A stretch of 64,000 nucleotides of DNA from Lysobacter niastensis (GTDB taxonomy: Bacteria; Pseudomonadota; Gammaproteobacteria; Xanthomonadales; Xanthomonadaceae). This document shows, piece by piece, positions 28,023-37,516 of the stretch (position 1 is its first letter; every line of letters starts with the position of its first letter). Where the stretch lies: assembly GCF_015453285.1 (NCBI RefSeq), contig NZ_JADLZT010000003.1, forward strand, positions 248,001 to 312,000, given 5' to 3'. The translations under genes were made by a program, and so were the position numbers. The notes below the pieces were generated by a model. The model was not told the origin of the DNA, searched no databases, and saw only the letters and a list, made by a program, of their open reading frames with translations.

Positions 28023-31000
28023 ATGCCGAAATCCGCCTTCCCTTCCCCGCCCCTGCCCAGGACCGGCCAGCAGCGCGCCTGGTGGCGCGCGCCATCCTCG
28101 AGCTCAGCGCTCGCATTCCATATCGCGGCCGCAGCCAATGCGCACGATGGGCCGCTGCTGGCGGTGACCCGCGACAACCAAGGCGCGAACCAGCTCGAAA
28201 GCGACCTTCGCACCCTGCTGGGCGTCGCCTCGGACCTGCCGGTGCTGGCCTTCCCCGACTGGGAAACCCTGCCCTACGACGTCTTCAGCCCGCACCCGGA
28301 CATCGTCAGCCAGCGACTGGCGGCATTGCATCGCCTGCCCTCGCTCGAACGCGGCATCGTCGTCGTGCCGATACAGACGCTGCTGCAACGGCTGGCTCCG
28401 CTCAAGCACGTCGTCGGCGGCAGTTTCGACGTCAAGGTCGGCCAGAGGCTGGACCTGGACGCCGAGAAGCGCCGGTTGGAATCGGCGGGCTACCGCCACG
28501 TCCCGCAGGTGCTCGATCCGGGCGACTTCGCGGTGCGCGGCGGCCTGCTCGACGTCTACCCGATGGGCGCGGACCAGCCGTTCCGCGTCGAACTGCTCGA
28601 CGACGAGATCGAGACCATCCGCGCCTTCGACCCGGAGTCGCAGCGCTCGCTGGACAAGATCGACGCGGTGCACCTGCTGCCGGGCCGCGAAGTGCCGCTC
28701 GACGACGCCTCGCTCAAGCGCGCGCTCGATGCCCTGCGCGACCGCTTCGACCTCGACACCCGGCGCAGCGCGCTCTACCAGGACCTGAAGGCCGGACTCG
28801 CACCTCCGGGCATCGAGTACTACCTGCCGCTGTTCTTCGATCGCACCGCGACGCTGTTCGACTACCTGTCCGACCGCACGCTGCCGGTGCTCGCCGATGG
28901 CGCAATGGAGGCCGCCGACCAGTTCTGGACGCACACCGCCGAACGCTACGAGCAGCGCCGCCACGACCTCGAACGCCCGTTGCTGCCGCCCGACGCGCTT
29001 TACCTCGCGCCCGACGCATTGCGCGAGCGGCTCAACGACACGCAGCGCATCGAGGTCTGCGGCGAAGCGCACGCTCAGCGCGAACGCGCGTCGGCGCTGG
29101 GCGACCAGCCGGCAGCGGCGCTGCCGATCGCGGCGAAGGACCACGCTCCCGGCGAAGCGCTGCGCTCGTTCCTCGCCAGCTACCCGGGACGCGTACTCAT
29201 TGCTGCCGATTCTCCCGGCCGCCGCGAAGCCCTCGGCGAGATGCTGGCTTCCGCCGACCTCCAGCCGAAGGTGCTAACCGGTTGGCCCGAGTTCGCCTCG
29301 ACCGATGTGCGCTTCGCGCTGGCCGTGGCACCGTTCGACGACGGCTTCGCCATTACCGATCCCGCGCTGGCGGTGCTCACCGAGCGCCAGTTATTCCCGG
29401 AGCGCGCCAGCCAGCCGCGCCGCCGCCGTCGCGCCGGTCGCGAACCGGAAGCGATCATCCGTGACCTGGGCGAACTGTCCGAAGGCGCGCCGATCGTGCA
29501 CGAGGATCACGGCGTCGGCCGCTACCGTGGACTGATCACGCTGGAGGCCGGCGGCCTCCCCGGCGAGTACCTGGAGATCGAATACGCCAAGGGCGACCGG
29601 TTGTACGTTCCTGTCGCGCAGCTGCACCTGATCAACCGCTACTCGGGCGCCTCGCAGGAAACCGCGCCGTTGCATTCGCTGGGTGGCGAACAGTGGACCA
29701 AGGCCAAGCGCAAGGCCGCGGAGAAGGTCCGCGACGTGGCCGCGGAACTGCTGGAGATCCAGGCCAAGCGCCAGGCACGCGCCGGTCTGGCGATCGACGT
29801 CGACCGCGTGGCGTACGAGCCGTTCGCGGCCACGTTCCCCTTCGAGGAAACGCCCGATCAGCACTCCGCGATCGAAGCGGTGATCCGCGACCTGGCTTCC
29901 AGCCAGCCCATGGACCGCGTGGTCTGCGGCGACGTCGGCTTCGGCAAGACCGAAGTCGCGGTGCGTGCTGCCTTCGTCAGCGCGATGAGCGGCAAGCAGG
30001 TCGCCGTGCTGGTGCCGACCACGCTGCTGGCCGAACAGCATTACCGCAACTTCCGCGACCGGTTCGCCGATTGGCCGATCAAGGTCGAGGTGCTGTCGCG
30101 CTTCAAGACCAAGAAGGAAATCGAGACCGAACTGCAGAAGGTATCCGAAGGCCAGATCGACGTGATCGTCGGCACGCACCGGCTGTTGCAGCCGGACGTG
30201 CGCTTCAAGGACCTGGGCGCGGTCATCGTCGACGAGGAACAGCGCTTCGGCGTGCGCCAGAAGGAGGCGCTGAAGGCCTTGCGCGCGAACGTGCACCTGC
30301 TCACGCTCACCGCGACGCCGATCCCGCGTACGCTCAACATGGCCATGGCAGGGCTGCGCGACCTGTCGATCATCGCCACGCCGCCTGCGCATCGACTCGC
30401 TGTGCAGACGTTCGTCGTGCCGTGGGACGACATGCAGCTGCGCGAGGCCTTCCAGCGCGAACTCTCGCGCGGCGGCCAGGTGTACTTCCTGCACAACGAC
30501 GTGGAAAGCATCGGGCGCATGCAGCGCCAGCTCGAGGAACTGGTGCCGGAAGCCCGCATCGGCGTCGCCCACGGCCAGATGCCGGAACGCGAACTGGAAC
30601 GGGTGATGCTCGACTTCCACAAGCAGCGCTTCAACGTGCTGCTGGCCACGACCATCATCGAGTCGGGCATCGACATTCCCAATGCCAACACCATCATCAT
30701 GAACCGCGCCGACAAGTTCGGCCTTGCGCAGCTGCACCAGCTGCGCGGCCGCGTCGGCCGTTCGCACCACCGCGCGTATGCCTACCTGGTCGTGCCCGAA
30801 CCGAAGGCGATGACCGCCGACGCACGCAAGCGCCTGGACGCGATCGCGGCGATGGACGAACTCGGCGCCGGCTTCACCCTGGCCACGCACGACCTGGAGA
30901 TCCGCGGCGCCGGCGAGTTGCTGGGCGAAGACCAGAGCGGGCAGATGGCCGAAGTAGGCTTCAGCCTGTACACCGAACTGCTGGAGCGTGCGGTTCGCTC

Positions 31001-31484
31001 GATCAAGCAGGGCAAGCTGCCCGACGTCGACGCGCATGAGGCGCGTGGCGCCGAGGTCGAGCTGCACGTGCCCGCGCTGATCCCGGATGACTACCTGCCC
31101 GACGTACACACGCGCCTGACGCTGTACAAGCGCATCAGCAGCGCGCGCAATGCCGAGGAGCTGCGCGAGCTGCAGGTCGAGATGATCGACCGTTTCGGCC
31201 TCCTGCCCGATGCGGCCAAGCATCTGTTCACGGTCGCCGAGCTGAAGCTGCTGGCCACGGACCTGGGCGTCCGCAAGCTCGACCTGGGCGACAAGGGCGG
31301 GCGCGTGCAGTTCGTGGAGAAGCCCAACGTCGACCCGATGGCGATCATCAAGCTGATCCAGGGCCAGCCCAAGCTGTACCAGATGGAGGGCCCGGACAAG
31401 CTGCGCCTGAAGCTGGAACTGCCCGACGCGCCCGCACGGGTACAGGCCGCCAAGGGCCTGCTGATCACGCTGGGGAGGCAATAA
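28023..31484 (+). CDS. mfd: transcription-repair coupling factor Mfd
   Basis: ATP-driven translocase that removes RNA polymerase stalled at DNA damage and recruits UvrA. 1153 residues in the usual order: UvrB-like N-terminal domains (FPDWETLPYDVFSPHPDIVSQRL), RNA polymerase interaction domain (HEDHGVGRYRGL), SF2 motor with Walker A GDVGFGKTEVAVRA, DEEQRFG, TATPIPRTL and QLRGRVGR, then the TRCF domain. Start chosen at ATG 28023 (PKSAFPSPPLP) by family length; ATG 28011 and 27978 are in the same frame and none has a strong ribosome site. Divergent from ohrR. Confidence 0.95.
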   Translation: MPKSAFPSPPLPRTGQQRAWWRAPSSSSALAFHIAAAANAHDGPLLAVTRDNQGANQLESDLRTLLGVASDLPVLAFPDWETLPYDVFSPHPDIVSQRLAALHRLPSLERGIVVVPIQTLLQRLAPLKHVVGGSFDVKVGQRLDLDAEKRRLESAGYRHVPQVLDPGDFAVRGGLLDVYPMGADQPFRVELLDDEIETIRAFDPESQRSLDKIDAVHLLPGREVPLDDASLKRALDALRDRFDLDTRRSALYQDLKAGLAPPGIEYYLPLFFDRTATLFDYLSDRTLPVLADGAMEAADQFWTHTAERYEQRRHDLERPLLPPDALYLAPDALRERLNDTQRIEVCGEAHAQRERASALGDQPAAALPIAAKDHAPGEALRSFLASYPGRVLIAADSPGRREALGEMLASADLQPKVLTGWPEFASTDVRFALAVAPFDDGFAITDPALAVLTERQLFPERASQPRRRRRAGREPEAIIRDLGELSEGAPIVHEDHGVGRYRGLITLEAGGLPGEYLEIEYAKGDRLYVPVAQLHLINRYSGASQETAPLHSLGGEQWTKAKRKAAEKVRDVAAELLEIQAKRQARAGLAIDVDRVAYEPFAATFPFEETPDQHSAIEAVIRDLASSQPMDRVVCGDVGFGKTEVAVRAAFVSAMSGKQVAVLVPTTLLAEQHYRNFRDRFADWPIKVEVLSRFKTKKEIETELQKVSEGQIDVIVGTHRLLQPDVRFKDLGAVIVDEEQRFGVRQKEALKALRANVHLLTLTATPIPRTLNMAMAGLRDLSIIATPPAHRLAVQTFVVPWDDMQLREAFQRELSRGGQVYFLHNDVESIGRMQRQLEELVPEARIGVAHGQMPERELERVMLDFHKQRFNVLLATTIIESGIDIPNANTIIMNRADKFGLAQLHQLRGRVGRSHHRAYAYLVVPEPKAMTADARKRLDAIAAMDELGAGFTLATHDLEIRGAGELLGEDQSGQMAEVGFSLYTELLERAVRSIKQGKLPDVDAHEARGAEVELHVPALIPDDYLPDVHTRLTLYKRISSARNAEELRELQVEMIDRFGLLPDAAKHLFTVAELKLLATDLGVRKLDLGDKGGRVQFVEKPNVDPMAIIKLIQGQPKLYQMEGPDKLRLKLELPDAPARVQAAKGLLITLGRQ

Positions 31485-31486
31485 GC

Positions 31487-31507
31487 GGCCAGCTGCGACC
31501 GCTGGCC
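31487..31507 (+). terminator. hairpin directly behind mfd
   Basis: GGCCAGC / GCTGGCC stem with a 7-base loop, starting two bases after the mfd stop. No T run; weak evidence for termination. Confidence 0.35.
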
Positions 31508-31620
31508 TGCCGGCCGTCGTCTGCCTGAACCGGTCGGGTGCGGCGTTGACCGCCCGATCGGGTGACACCCGTTGGAAGCATGGAACGCGGCTTGCTAGAA
31601 GCCGCGCGCAGGGAAAGGCC

Positions 31621-32763
31621 ATGCGACCCACCCGCATCCAACAGATCGACCTGCTGCGATTCCTCGCGGCCATGATGGTCGTCTTCTTCCACTACGGGTT
31701 CCGGGGTTATGCCGGCGAACGCACGGAGATGCCCTATCCGCTGTTGGCGCCCGTTGCCCAGTACGGCTACCTCGGAGTGCAGCTGTTCTTCATGATCAGC
31801 GGATTCGTGATCCTGATGACCGCATCGCATGCCAGCCTTCGCGGTTTTGTGGTGTCGCGGGCGGTTCGCCTTTACCCCGCGTTCTGGATCTGCTGCACGC
31901 TGACCTTCCTCGCCACCCTGGTGTTGGGCGCGGACCGGTTCCAGGCCACGGCCACCCAATATCTCCTCAACCTGACCATGCTGGGCGGCTTCCTGCACGT
32001 GAAGTCGATCGATGGCGTCTACTGGTCGCTGTTCGTCGAGCTGCAGTTCTACGCATTTGTCGCACTGCTGCTGGTGCTTGGCCAGATTCGACGCGCGGAA
32101 ACCTGGCTGGTGCTGTGGCTGCTGGCCACCGCGGTGATCGAATGGCTGGATGCCGGTACATTGCGCGCACTGCTGATCACAGCGTATTCCGGCTACTTCA
32201 TCGCCGGCGCCACGTGCTACCTGATCCATCAGCACGGATGGTCGGCCAACCGGATTGCGCTGATCGTCGCTGCCTGGCTGCACGTGCTGTATCAGGCCGC
32301 TGGCCGGATCGCCTCCTTCGAGCAGGTGTTCCATGTACCCATCAGTACGCTCATCGTGCTGGCGATCATCACCTCGTTCTTTGCCGTCATGCTGCTGGTG
32401 GCCACGCGTGGCACGTCGGCAACCAATGCCCGATGGGTCGCGCTCGGCGCATTGACCTACCCGCTCTACCTCCTGCACCAGAACATCGGGTACATGGCCT
32501 TCAATGCGCTGTACCCGGCCGTGAACCCCCACGTGCTGTTCTGGTCCGCCATCGCAACGATGCTGATTGCGTCCCACGTCGCGCACCTTTTCCTGGAGCG
32601 GCCGCTGTCGCGACGGCTCCGGTACCTGCTCGATTCGCTGCTCGATCTGCTTGCCAGGGCATGGCGCCCATGGACAACGGAGCCGAGCGACTCGTCCCTC
32701 GACATCAGCGGAGCCAGAGAGATGCCAGGCGGGCATGACAGTCGAAGCAACGAACTGCGATGA
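31621..32763 (+). CDS. acyltransferase 3 family membrane protein
   Basis: Inner-membrane O-acyltransferase (OafA/YrhL type) that moves acetyl or similar groups onto surface sugars. 380 residues, about ten membrane helices. Family motifs: IDLLRFLAAMMVVFFHYGF with the catalytic His near residue 24, LGVQLFFMISGFVI, the RaxRLyPaF segment SRAVRLYPAFW, and VYWSLFVELQFY. Start ATG 31621 has AGGGAAAGG upstream. The acceptor is unknown; it stands alone rather than in a polysaccharide cluster. Confidence 0.88.
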   Translation: MRPTRIQQIDLLRFLAAMMVVFFHYGFRGYAGERTEMPYPLLAPVAQYGYLGVQLFFMISGFVILMTASHASLRGFVVSRAVRLYPAFWICCTLTFLATLVLGADRFQATATQYLLNLTMLGGFLHVKSIDGVYWSLFVELQFYAFVALLLVLGQIRRAETWLVLWLLATAVIEWLDAGTLRALLITAYSGYFIAGATCYLIHQHGWSANRIALIVAAWLHVLYQAAGRIASFEQVFHVPISTLIVLAIITSFFAVMLLVATRGTSATNARWVALGALTYPLYLLHQNIGYMAFNALYPAVNPHVLFWSAIATMLIASHVAHLFLERPLSRRLRYLLDSLLDLLARAWRPWTTEPSDSSLDISGAREMPGGHDSRSNELR

Positions 32764-32790
32764 TGCGGCACCGCACTCCTGGACAATGAC

Positions 32791-33324
32791 ATGCAGCGAA
32801 GAATCCCGGACGCAATGCGCTTTCTGGCTCCCCTGCTGCTCTGCTCAGTCCTGAATGCCTGCGCCACGCACGCCCCGGTTGCCGAGCCCGGCGCCACCTT
32901 CGTGCTGGTGAGGCATGCCGAGAAATCCACCGACGACCCCAAAGACCCGGCACTGACGGCGGCCGGCCACGCACGCGCGCAGCGCCTGGCCGACACGCTC
33001 GCCAATGCACCGCTCACTGCCGTCTATGCGACGGCCTACCGCCGCACGCAGCAGACCGCGGCCCCGACGGCACAGGCGCGCGGCTTGCCAGTTACGACGT
33101 ACGACGCGAAGCAGCCGGCCGCAGAGTTTGCCGCGTCGCTGCGCGAGCGCCATCACGATGGCAGCGTGCTCGTGGTCGGGCACAGCAACACCGTTCCAGG
33201 CATCGCCGCGGCGCTGTGCGACTGCACGGTCACGGAGATGCCGGAGACGGAGTACGACCGGCTGATCACCATCCGGATCGCTGCCGACGGCAAGGCCGTG
33301 CTCGAACAGTCCCGGCAGCACTGA
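32791..33324 (+). CDS. histidine phosphatase family lipoprotein
   Basis: 177 residues. Signal peptide with lipobox VLNAC at about 24 (ATG 32815 is an equally good start). Phosphatase motif VLVRHAEKS supplies the phospho-His, with the second catalytic His in [10 protein letters not shown]. This is the branch-2-like short form of the phosphoglycerate-mutase superfamily, here tethered to a membrane. Substrate unknown. 27 bases after the acyltransferase gene. Confidence 0.83.
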   Translation: MQRRIPDAMRFLAPLLLCSVLNACATHAPVAEPGATFVLVRHAEKSTDDPKDPALTAAGHARAQRLADTLANAPLTAVYATAYRRTQQTAAPTAQARGLPVTTYDAKQPAAEFAASLRERHHDGSVLVVGHSNTVPGIAAALCDCTVTEMPETEYDRLITIRIAADGKAVLEQSRQH

Positions 33325-33368
33325 CCGGGCTCGCGACGGCGTTCACGCGCCGCGACGGATACTCGCGC

Positions 33369-34070
33369 ATGACAGCCTTCCGTGCCGACGCAGTTCCGGA
33401 GTGGAATGGCGACACGGCAGCGGCGCGTGACCTGCAGCTCCGCCTCGCCGCCGAGGTGGTGCTGGAAGACCGCCTGCCGTCGCCGCTACGCACCGTCGCG
33501 GGACTCGATGCCGGCTTTGAGGACGGTGGTGCCATCACCCGTGCTGCCGTCGTGCTGCTCGATGCAGACACGCTGCTGCCGCTGGAATCGCACATCGCAC
33601 GCGTGCCAACGCGCATGCCGTACATCCCCGGCCTGCTCAGCTTCCGCGAGTTGCCCGCGCTGATCGAAGCGATGTCGAAGATGTCGAGGACGCCGGATCT
33701 CGTGTTCCTCGACGGACAGGGCATTGCCCATCCCCGTCGGCTCGGCGTGGCTGCACACTTCGGCGTCGCCAGCGGACTGCCCGCGATCGGCGTGGCCAAG
33801 ACCGTGCTGACAGGTGAGTACGACGAGCCGGGGCCACAGCGTGGCGATGCTTCGCCGCTGCGCGATCGCGGCGAGGACATCGGCATGGCAGTCCGCAGCC
33901 GGCCGCGCTGCCGGCCATTGATCGTGTCACCCGGGCATCGCGTCTCGATAAGCACCGCCGTGGAACTGACCCTGCGATGCGTCACGCGCTATCGGCTGCC
34001 GGAGCCCACCCGCCTCGTCGACCGGCTGGCTTCGCGGCGCGATGAAAGACCGGCGCGGCGCGGGCGTTAG
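33369..34070 (+). CDS. nfi: endonuclease V
   Basis: Cuts DNA one nucleotide 3' of deaminated bases such as hypoxanthine. 233 residues. The metal-binding aspartates are present: D47 in [12 protein letters not shown] and D115 in [16 protein letters not shown]; also [14 protein letters not shown], the wedge region, and [10 protein letters not shown] and YRLPEPTR, all as in E. coli Nfi. 44 bases after the phosphatase gene, so likely co-transcribed. Confidence 0.93.
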   Translation: MTAFRADAVPEWNGDTAAARDLQLRLAAEVVLEDRLPSPLRTVAGLDAGFEDGGAITRAAVVLLDADTLLPLESHIARVPTRMPYIPGLLSFRELPALIEAMSKMSRTPDLVFLDGQGIAHPRRLGVAAHFGVASGLPAIGVAKTVLTGEYDEPGPQRGDASPLRDRGEDIGMAVRSRPRCRPLIVSPGHRVSISTAVELTLRCVTRYRLPEPTRLVDRLASRRDERPARRGR

Positions 34071-34079
34071 ACTGGCGGC

Positions 34080-34481
34080 ATGCGCACGAGACTCATGCAG
34101 CGATACCAGGTTGCCTTCGCCCTCGCGGTCAGCCTTGCGTTGTCCGGCGGATGCGCCAGCACGCAAGCCAACGAGCGGGCCGCGTCGCAGGTGTTGACGC
34201 TGCGCGGCGGCGAACAGGCCGCAGCCGGCGACGGCACGGTCCGATACGTCCGCCTGCTCAGCGACTCGCGCTGTCCGGTCGATGTGCAGTGCGTCTGGGC
34301 CGGCGACGTCGAGGTGCTGTTCGAGTTCGCTCCGCGTGGCGAAACGGCGAAAGCGCTGACGTTGACGTTGCTCCGGCCATCGTCTCCGCTCGGGGCCCGC
34401 TGGATCCACCTGATCGAAGTGGAACGTGGACCGTCGCCGAAGGTAACGATCCGCATCGACGACGCCCCCGCTCAACCCTGA
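34080..34481 (+). CDS. small lipoprotein with RCPxDxxCVWAG motif
   Basis: 133 residues, signal peptide with lipobox LSGGC. A central motif SRCPVDVQCVWAGDVEV holds two Cys six apart that probably form a disulfide; this motif recurs in many small exported proteins of unknown role. The rest looks like a beta sandwich (ALTLTLLRP, WIHLIEVERGP). Nine bases behind nfi, so likely in the same transcript. Confidence 0.75.
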   Translation: MRTRLMQRYQVAFALAVSLALSGGCASTQANERAASQVLTLRGGEQAAAGDGTVRYVRLLSDSRCPVDVQCVWAGDVEVLFEFAPRGETAKALTLTLLRPSSPLGARWIHLIEVERGPSPKVTIRIDDAPAQP

Positions 34482-34556
34482 TGCGGCAAAAGCACGAAGC
34501 GGCCCGGCCGTAACGCCATTGCCACCGTAACCACTGATTACGACGAGGAAACGGAT

Positions 34557-35420
34557 ATGACCACGATCATCACGCCACGCATCCACGACCTCGGCGGCGG
34601 CTTCCAGGTCAGGCGCGCGGTGCCGAGCATCCAGGCCCGTTCGGTGGGTCCATTCGTGTTCGTCGACCACATGGGCCCGGCTGTGTTCGAACCCGGCCGC
34701 GGCATCGACGTGCGCCCGCACCCGCACATCGGACTGGCGACTGTGACGTTCCTGTGGGCCGGCACCATCACCCATCGCGACACGCTGGGCAGCGTGCAGG
34801 ACATCAATCCCGGCGACGTCAACTGGATGACCGCGGGCCGCGGCATCGCCCACTCCGAGCGGTCGCCGCAGTCGCTGCGCGGCGGCGAACATGCGCTGCA
34901 TGGCATGCAGACGTGGGTGGCGCTGCCCCGTTCGCAGGAAGAGGTCGCCCCCGAGTTCCATCACCACGGCGCGGCGGCGCTGCCGCACCAGCGCCGCGAA
35001 GGCGCCTGGCTGCGGGTGGTCGCCGGGCGCGGCTACGGCGAGGAGTCGCCGGTGCGGGTCTTCGCCGACACGCTGTACGTGGCGATCGACCTGGAACCCG
35101 GCGCCGAACTGGCGCTGGACGACGGCCATGCCGAGCGCGCCATCTACGTGCTGGAAGGCGATGCCCAGTTGGACGGTGCGGACATTCCCGACAAGCACCT
35201 GGTCGTCCTCGACCCCGGCACGCGTCCGGTCCTGCGGGCGAAGACCCCGGTCAAGGCGATGCTGCTGGGAGGCGAACCGCTGGATGGGCCCCGCCACCTG
35301 TGGTGGAACTTCGTGGCCAGTTCCAAGGAGCGCATCGAGCAGGCCAAGCAGGATTGGGTCGAAGGGCGCTTCGGCAAGGTCACCGGGGACGACGAGTTCA
35401 TTCCGCTGCCCGATCGCTGA
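34557..35420 (+). CDS. pirin family protein (first copy)
   Basis: 287 residues, bicupin of the pirin family. Metal ligands are expected in RPHPHIGLATVTFLW and HSERSP; the latter motif GRGIAHSER is typical. Bacterial pirins include quercetin 2,3-dioxygenases (YhhW) and redox sensors of respiratory enzymes, so the function is not fixed. A second, different pirin is at 37.5 kb. Confidence 0.87.
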   Translation: MTTIITPRIHDLGGGFQVRRAVPSIQARSVGPFVFVDHMGPAVFEPGRGIDVRPHPHIGLATVTFLWAGTITHRDTLGSVQDINPGDVNWMTAGRGIAHSERSPQSLRGGEHALHGMQTWVALPRSQEEVAPEFHHHGAAALPHQRREGAWLRVVAGRGYGEESPVRVFADTLYVAIDLEPGAELALDDGHAERAIYVLEGDAQLDGADIPDKHLVVLDPGTRPVLRAKTPVKAMLLGGEPLDGPRHLWWNFVASSKERIEQAKQDWVEGRFGKVTGDDEFIPLPDR

Positions 35421-35446
35421 CCTTCCCTCCTATTAATAATCGCAAT

Positions 35447-35475
35447 TTGTCAAGGTCCGCGATCTGCTCTATGGT
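35447..35475 (+). promoter_or_regulatory. sigma70-like promoter before the secreted protein gene
   Basis: TTGTCA (35447-35452), spacer of 17, TATGGT (35470-35475). It lies in an unusually AT-rich patch (TATTAATAATCGCAATT) between the pirin and the next gene, about 77 bases upstream of its start. Confidence 0.5.
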
Positions 35476-35551
35476 CGTATCGCGGTCACGTTTTGCGCGT
35501 GCCGCAGGGGAAATACAGAGCGCTTTTTGACGTTGCCTCAGGGGGTGTCAC

Positions 35552-36043
35552 GTGAAGAAGACGGCATGGGGTATGCCCGTGACGGGGTTGTCCGCGCTGC
35601 GAGGGGTCATGGCAGCGGGATTGGGGCTGGGGCTTTTGGCCACCGGCTCCGCATGGGCCCAGGAGGCATCAGGATGCCCGGAGCTTGCAGCCGAAACCGG
35701 CCTGACCTGGGAATATCGCGGCAACGGCGACACGGACTTCTGCCGCGCGCTGCGCAGTGACGGTAGCGAGGCATTCGGCCTCTACATCGCCAAGAAGACG
35801 CCGTTCTCGCCCAAGAAGGGCAATCGCGTCGAGACCGGCCATATCGATGGCCAGGAAGTGAACTGGTACAAGGGCGAGCTGGCCGGCAAGCCGGACGTGC
35901 AGGTGCGCGAGACCCTGCTGCCGCTGGCCGACGGGCGCGTCGCTCACATCTGGATGCAGGCGGCGACCAAAGAAGAACTGGCCAAGGTGATCGGCCAGAC
36001 CGAAACCATGCATTTCCCGGCCACGCGACTGAGCAGCAAGTAA
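35552..36043 (+). CDS. secreted protein of unknown function
   Basis: 163 residues from GTG 35552. Signal peptide (MAAGLGLGLLATGSAWAQEA) cleaved after about residue 37. The mature part has two Cys (ASGCPEL, DFCRAL) 22 apart, probably a disulfide, and a C-terminal half with regular strand-like runs (VNWYKGELAGKP, VRETLLPLADGRVAHIW). No family recognised. Preceded by a sigma70-like promoter and followed by three tandem 16-base repeats and a hairpin. Confidence 0.75.
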   Translation: MKKTAWGMPVTGLSALRGVMAAGLGLGLLATGSAWAQEASGCPELAAETGLTWEYRGNGDTDFCRALRSDGSEAFGLYIAKKTPFSPKKGNRVETGHIDGQEVNWYKGELAGKPDVQVRETLLPLADGRVAHIWMQAATKEELAKVIGQTETMHFPATRLSSK

Positions 36044-36065
36044 CACCTTGCCGCACCCGGAAGCC

Positions 36066-36113
36066 GGTCCAGGATGAAGCTGGTCTAGGATGAAGCTGTT
36101 CTAGTATGAAAAA
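36066..36113. repeat. three tandem 16-base repeats behind the secreted protein gene
   Basis: Units GGTCCAGGATGAAGCT, GGTCTAGGATGAAGCT and GTTCTAGTATGAAAAA, 22 bases after the stop at 36043. The first two differ at one base; the third has diverged and runs into the following hairpin. Confidence 0.8.
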
Positions 36114-36114
36114 G

Positions 36115-36132
36115 GGCCCCGCTCGCGGGGCC
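36115..36132 (-). terminator. GC hairpin with T run on the minus strand
   Basis: GGCCCCGC / GCGGGGCC with a TC turn (in practice a smaller stem and larger loop). The A run (36109-36113) lies on the left, so it reads as an intrinsic terminator for leftward transcription, although both neighbours are on the plus strand. Confidence 0.45.
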
Positions 36133-36221
36133 TGCATGACTGCGACAGCACCGCCCGGGCGTGTTGGAAGGCAGTGCGCCCAGGGCGTCGATCAATCCAC
36201 TTCATCGGAAGGAGAGGCTGC

Positions 36222-36932
36222 ATGATCAGACGACTGGGGGCCGAGTTCATCGGCACGTTCTGGCTGGTACTGGGCGGTTGCGGCAGCGCCGTGCTGGCCG
36301 CCAATTTCGGCGGCGAAGGCAATCCGCTCGGCATCGGCCTGCTTGGCGTGTCACTGGCCTTCGGCCTGACCGTGCTGACCGGCGCCTATGCGCTGGGCCA
36401 TATTTCCGGCGGCCATTTCAATCCGGCGGTGAGTTTCGGGTTGTGGGCCGGCGGCCGCTTCCCGGCCCGCGACCTGCTGCCCTACATCGTCGCCCAAGTG
36501 CTTGGCGGACTGCTCGCCGGCTTCATCCTGCTGCACATCGCCAGCGGCACCGGCACCTTCAGCATCGACCCGAACGCCGCCGGCGCATTCGCCAGCAATG
36601 GCTACGGTTCGCACTCGCCCGGTGGCTATTCGGTGGCAGCGGGCTTCCTGTGCGAGGTGGTGATGACGGCGATGTTCCTGGTCGTCATCCTTGGCGCGAC
36701 GCACCCGCGCGCGCCGGCAGGCTTCGCTCCGCTCGCCATCGGCCTGGCACTGACGCTGATCCACCTGGTCAGCATCCCGGTCACCAACACCTCGGTAAAC
36801 CCGGCGCGTTCGACCGGCGTCGGGGTGTTCGCCGGTGCGACGGCGATCTCGCAACTGTGGCTGTTCTGGCTTGCACCGATCGCGGGCGGCCTGCTGGGCG
36901 GCGTGGTGTACCGCTGGCTCGGTGAAGACTGA
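36222..36932 (+). CDS. aqpZ: aquaporin Z
   Basis: Water channel in the inner membrane. 236 residues from ATG 36222, preceded by GGAAGGAGAGG. Six helices and both half-helix NPA motifs: [11 protein letters not shown] and SVNPARSTG. The selectivity filter of AqpZ type (Phe/His/Thr/Arg) is suggested by ARSTG and the His in the fifth helix ([13 protein letters not shown]). It has a strong terminator behind it. Confidence 0.95.
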   Translation: MIRRLGAEFIGTFWLVLGGCGSAVLAANFGGEGNPLGIGLLGVSLAFGLTVLTGAYALGHISGGHFNPAVSFGLWAGGRFPARDLLPYIVAQVLGGLLAGFILLHIASGTGTFSIDPNAAGAFASNGYGSHSPGGYSVAAGFLCEVVMTAMFLVVILGATHPRAPAGFAPLAIGLALTLIHLVSIPVTNTSVNPARSTGVGVFAGATAISQLWLFWLAPIAGGLLGGVVYRWLGED

Positions 36933-36960
36933 CACGGCGTGCAGTCTTCGCAGCGCAAAA

Positions 36961-36990
36961 GAAAAAGCCCGCCATGCGCGGGCTTTTTTT
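36961..36990. terminator. bidirectional intrinsic terminator behind aqpZ
   Basis: AGCCCGC / GCGGGCT stem flanked by five A on the left and seven T on the right, placed between two convergent genes. Confidence 0.88.
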
Positions 36991-37004
36991 CGGCTCGTGA
37001 GTCG

Positions 37005-37373
37005 TCACTTGCGCGACTGCTTGAGCCTCTCGACGCACGACAGGTACAGCGTGTCACGGAAAACGGCCGCGATCCGGGGGGCCTCCGATGCGGGCACCGC
37101 GCGGACCTTGTAGGCGCGCATCGCGATCCGGTCCATGGCTTCGGCGATGTCGGGCTCGTGGCGCCGGTGGTTCTCTTCCACGAGGCTGCTCAGGGGAACG
37201 TCCTGGTAGCGGGACATGAAGGCCGCATGCCCGTATTCGCTGGCCTCCAGGCAACCGGGGTACGGCTTGCCTTCGAACCGGTCGTCATCGCCGAGACCCG
37301 GCTTTTCCTGTGCAGAAACCGGCCCGGCCCCGACGGCCAGCAGAAGGCTGAAAACTCCGATCTTCATAACCAT
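37005..37373 (-). CDS. small secreted protein of unknown function
   Basis: 122 residues, signal peptide cut near VSAQE (residue 22). The mature chain holds two Cys (PGCLEA, LSCVERL) and is mostly helical; GHAAFMSRYQDVPLSSL and MDRIAMRAYKVRAV look amphipathic. No family recognised. ATG 37367 is an alternative start. Convergent with aqpZ and about 140 bases downstream of the second pirin gene. Confidence 0.72.
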   Translation of the reverse strand: MVMKIGVFSLLLAVGAGPVSAQEKPGLGDDDRFEGKPYPGCLEASEYGHAAFMSRYQDVPLSSLVEENHRRHEPDIAEAMDRIAMRAYKVRAVPASEAPRIAAVFRDTLYLSCVERLKQSRK

Positions 37374-37462
37374 GCTTCGTCGCCTCGAACGGTGTCCTCA
37401 GGGACGTATACGAAAGACGTACGAAACCGGGCCTGGCGGCCGACACCACCTCGCCCCAACGA

Positions 37463-37491
37463 GAAAGGCCACGCCGATGGCGTGGCCTTTC
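37463..37491. terminator. hairpin behind the second pirin gene
   Basis: Perfect 13-base stem GAAAGGCCACGCC / GGCGTGGCCTTTC with a GAT loop, 25 bases after the pirin stop. Short T runs on both sides. Confidence 0.75.
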
Positions 37492-37516
37492 GTGACTTCG
37501 GACGCGCCGGGCGTCC

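Noticed and set aside
29391..31673. Open frame of 760 codons on the minus strand opposite mfd
   Set aside because: Antisense shadow; no domain, and mfd with all helicase motifs occupies the region.
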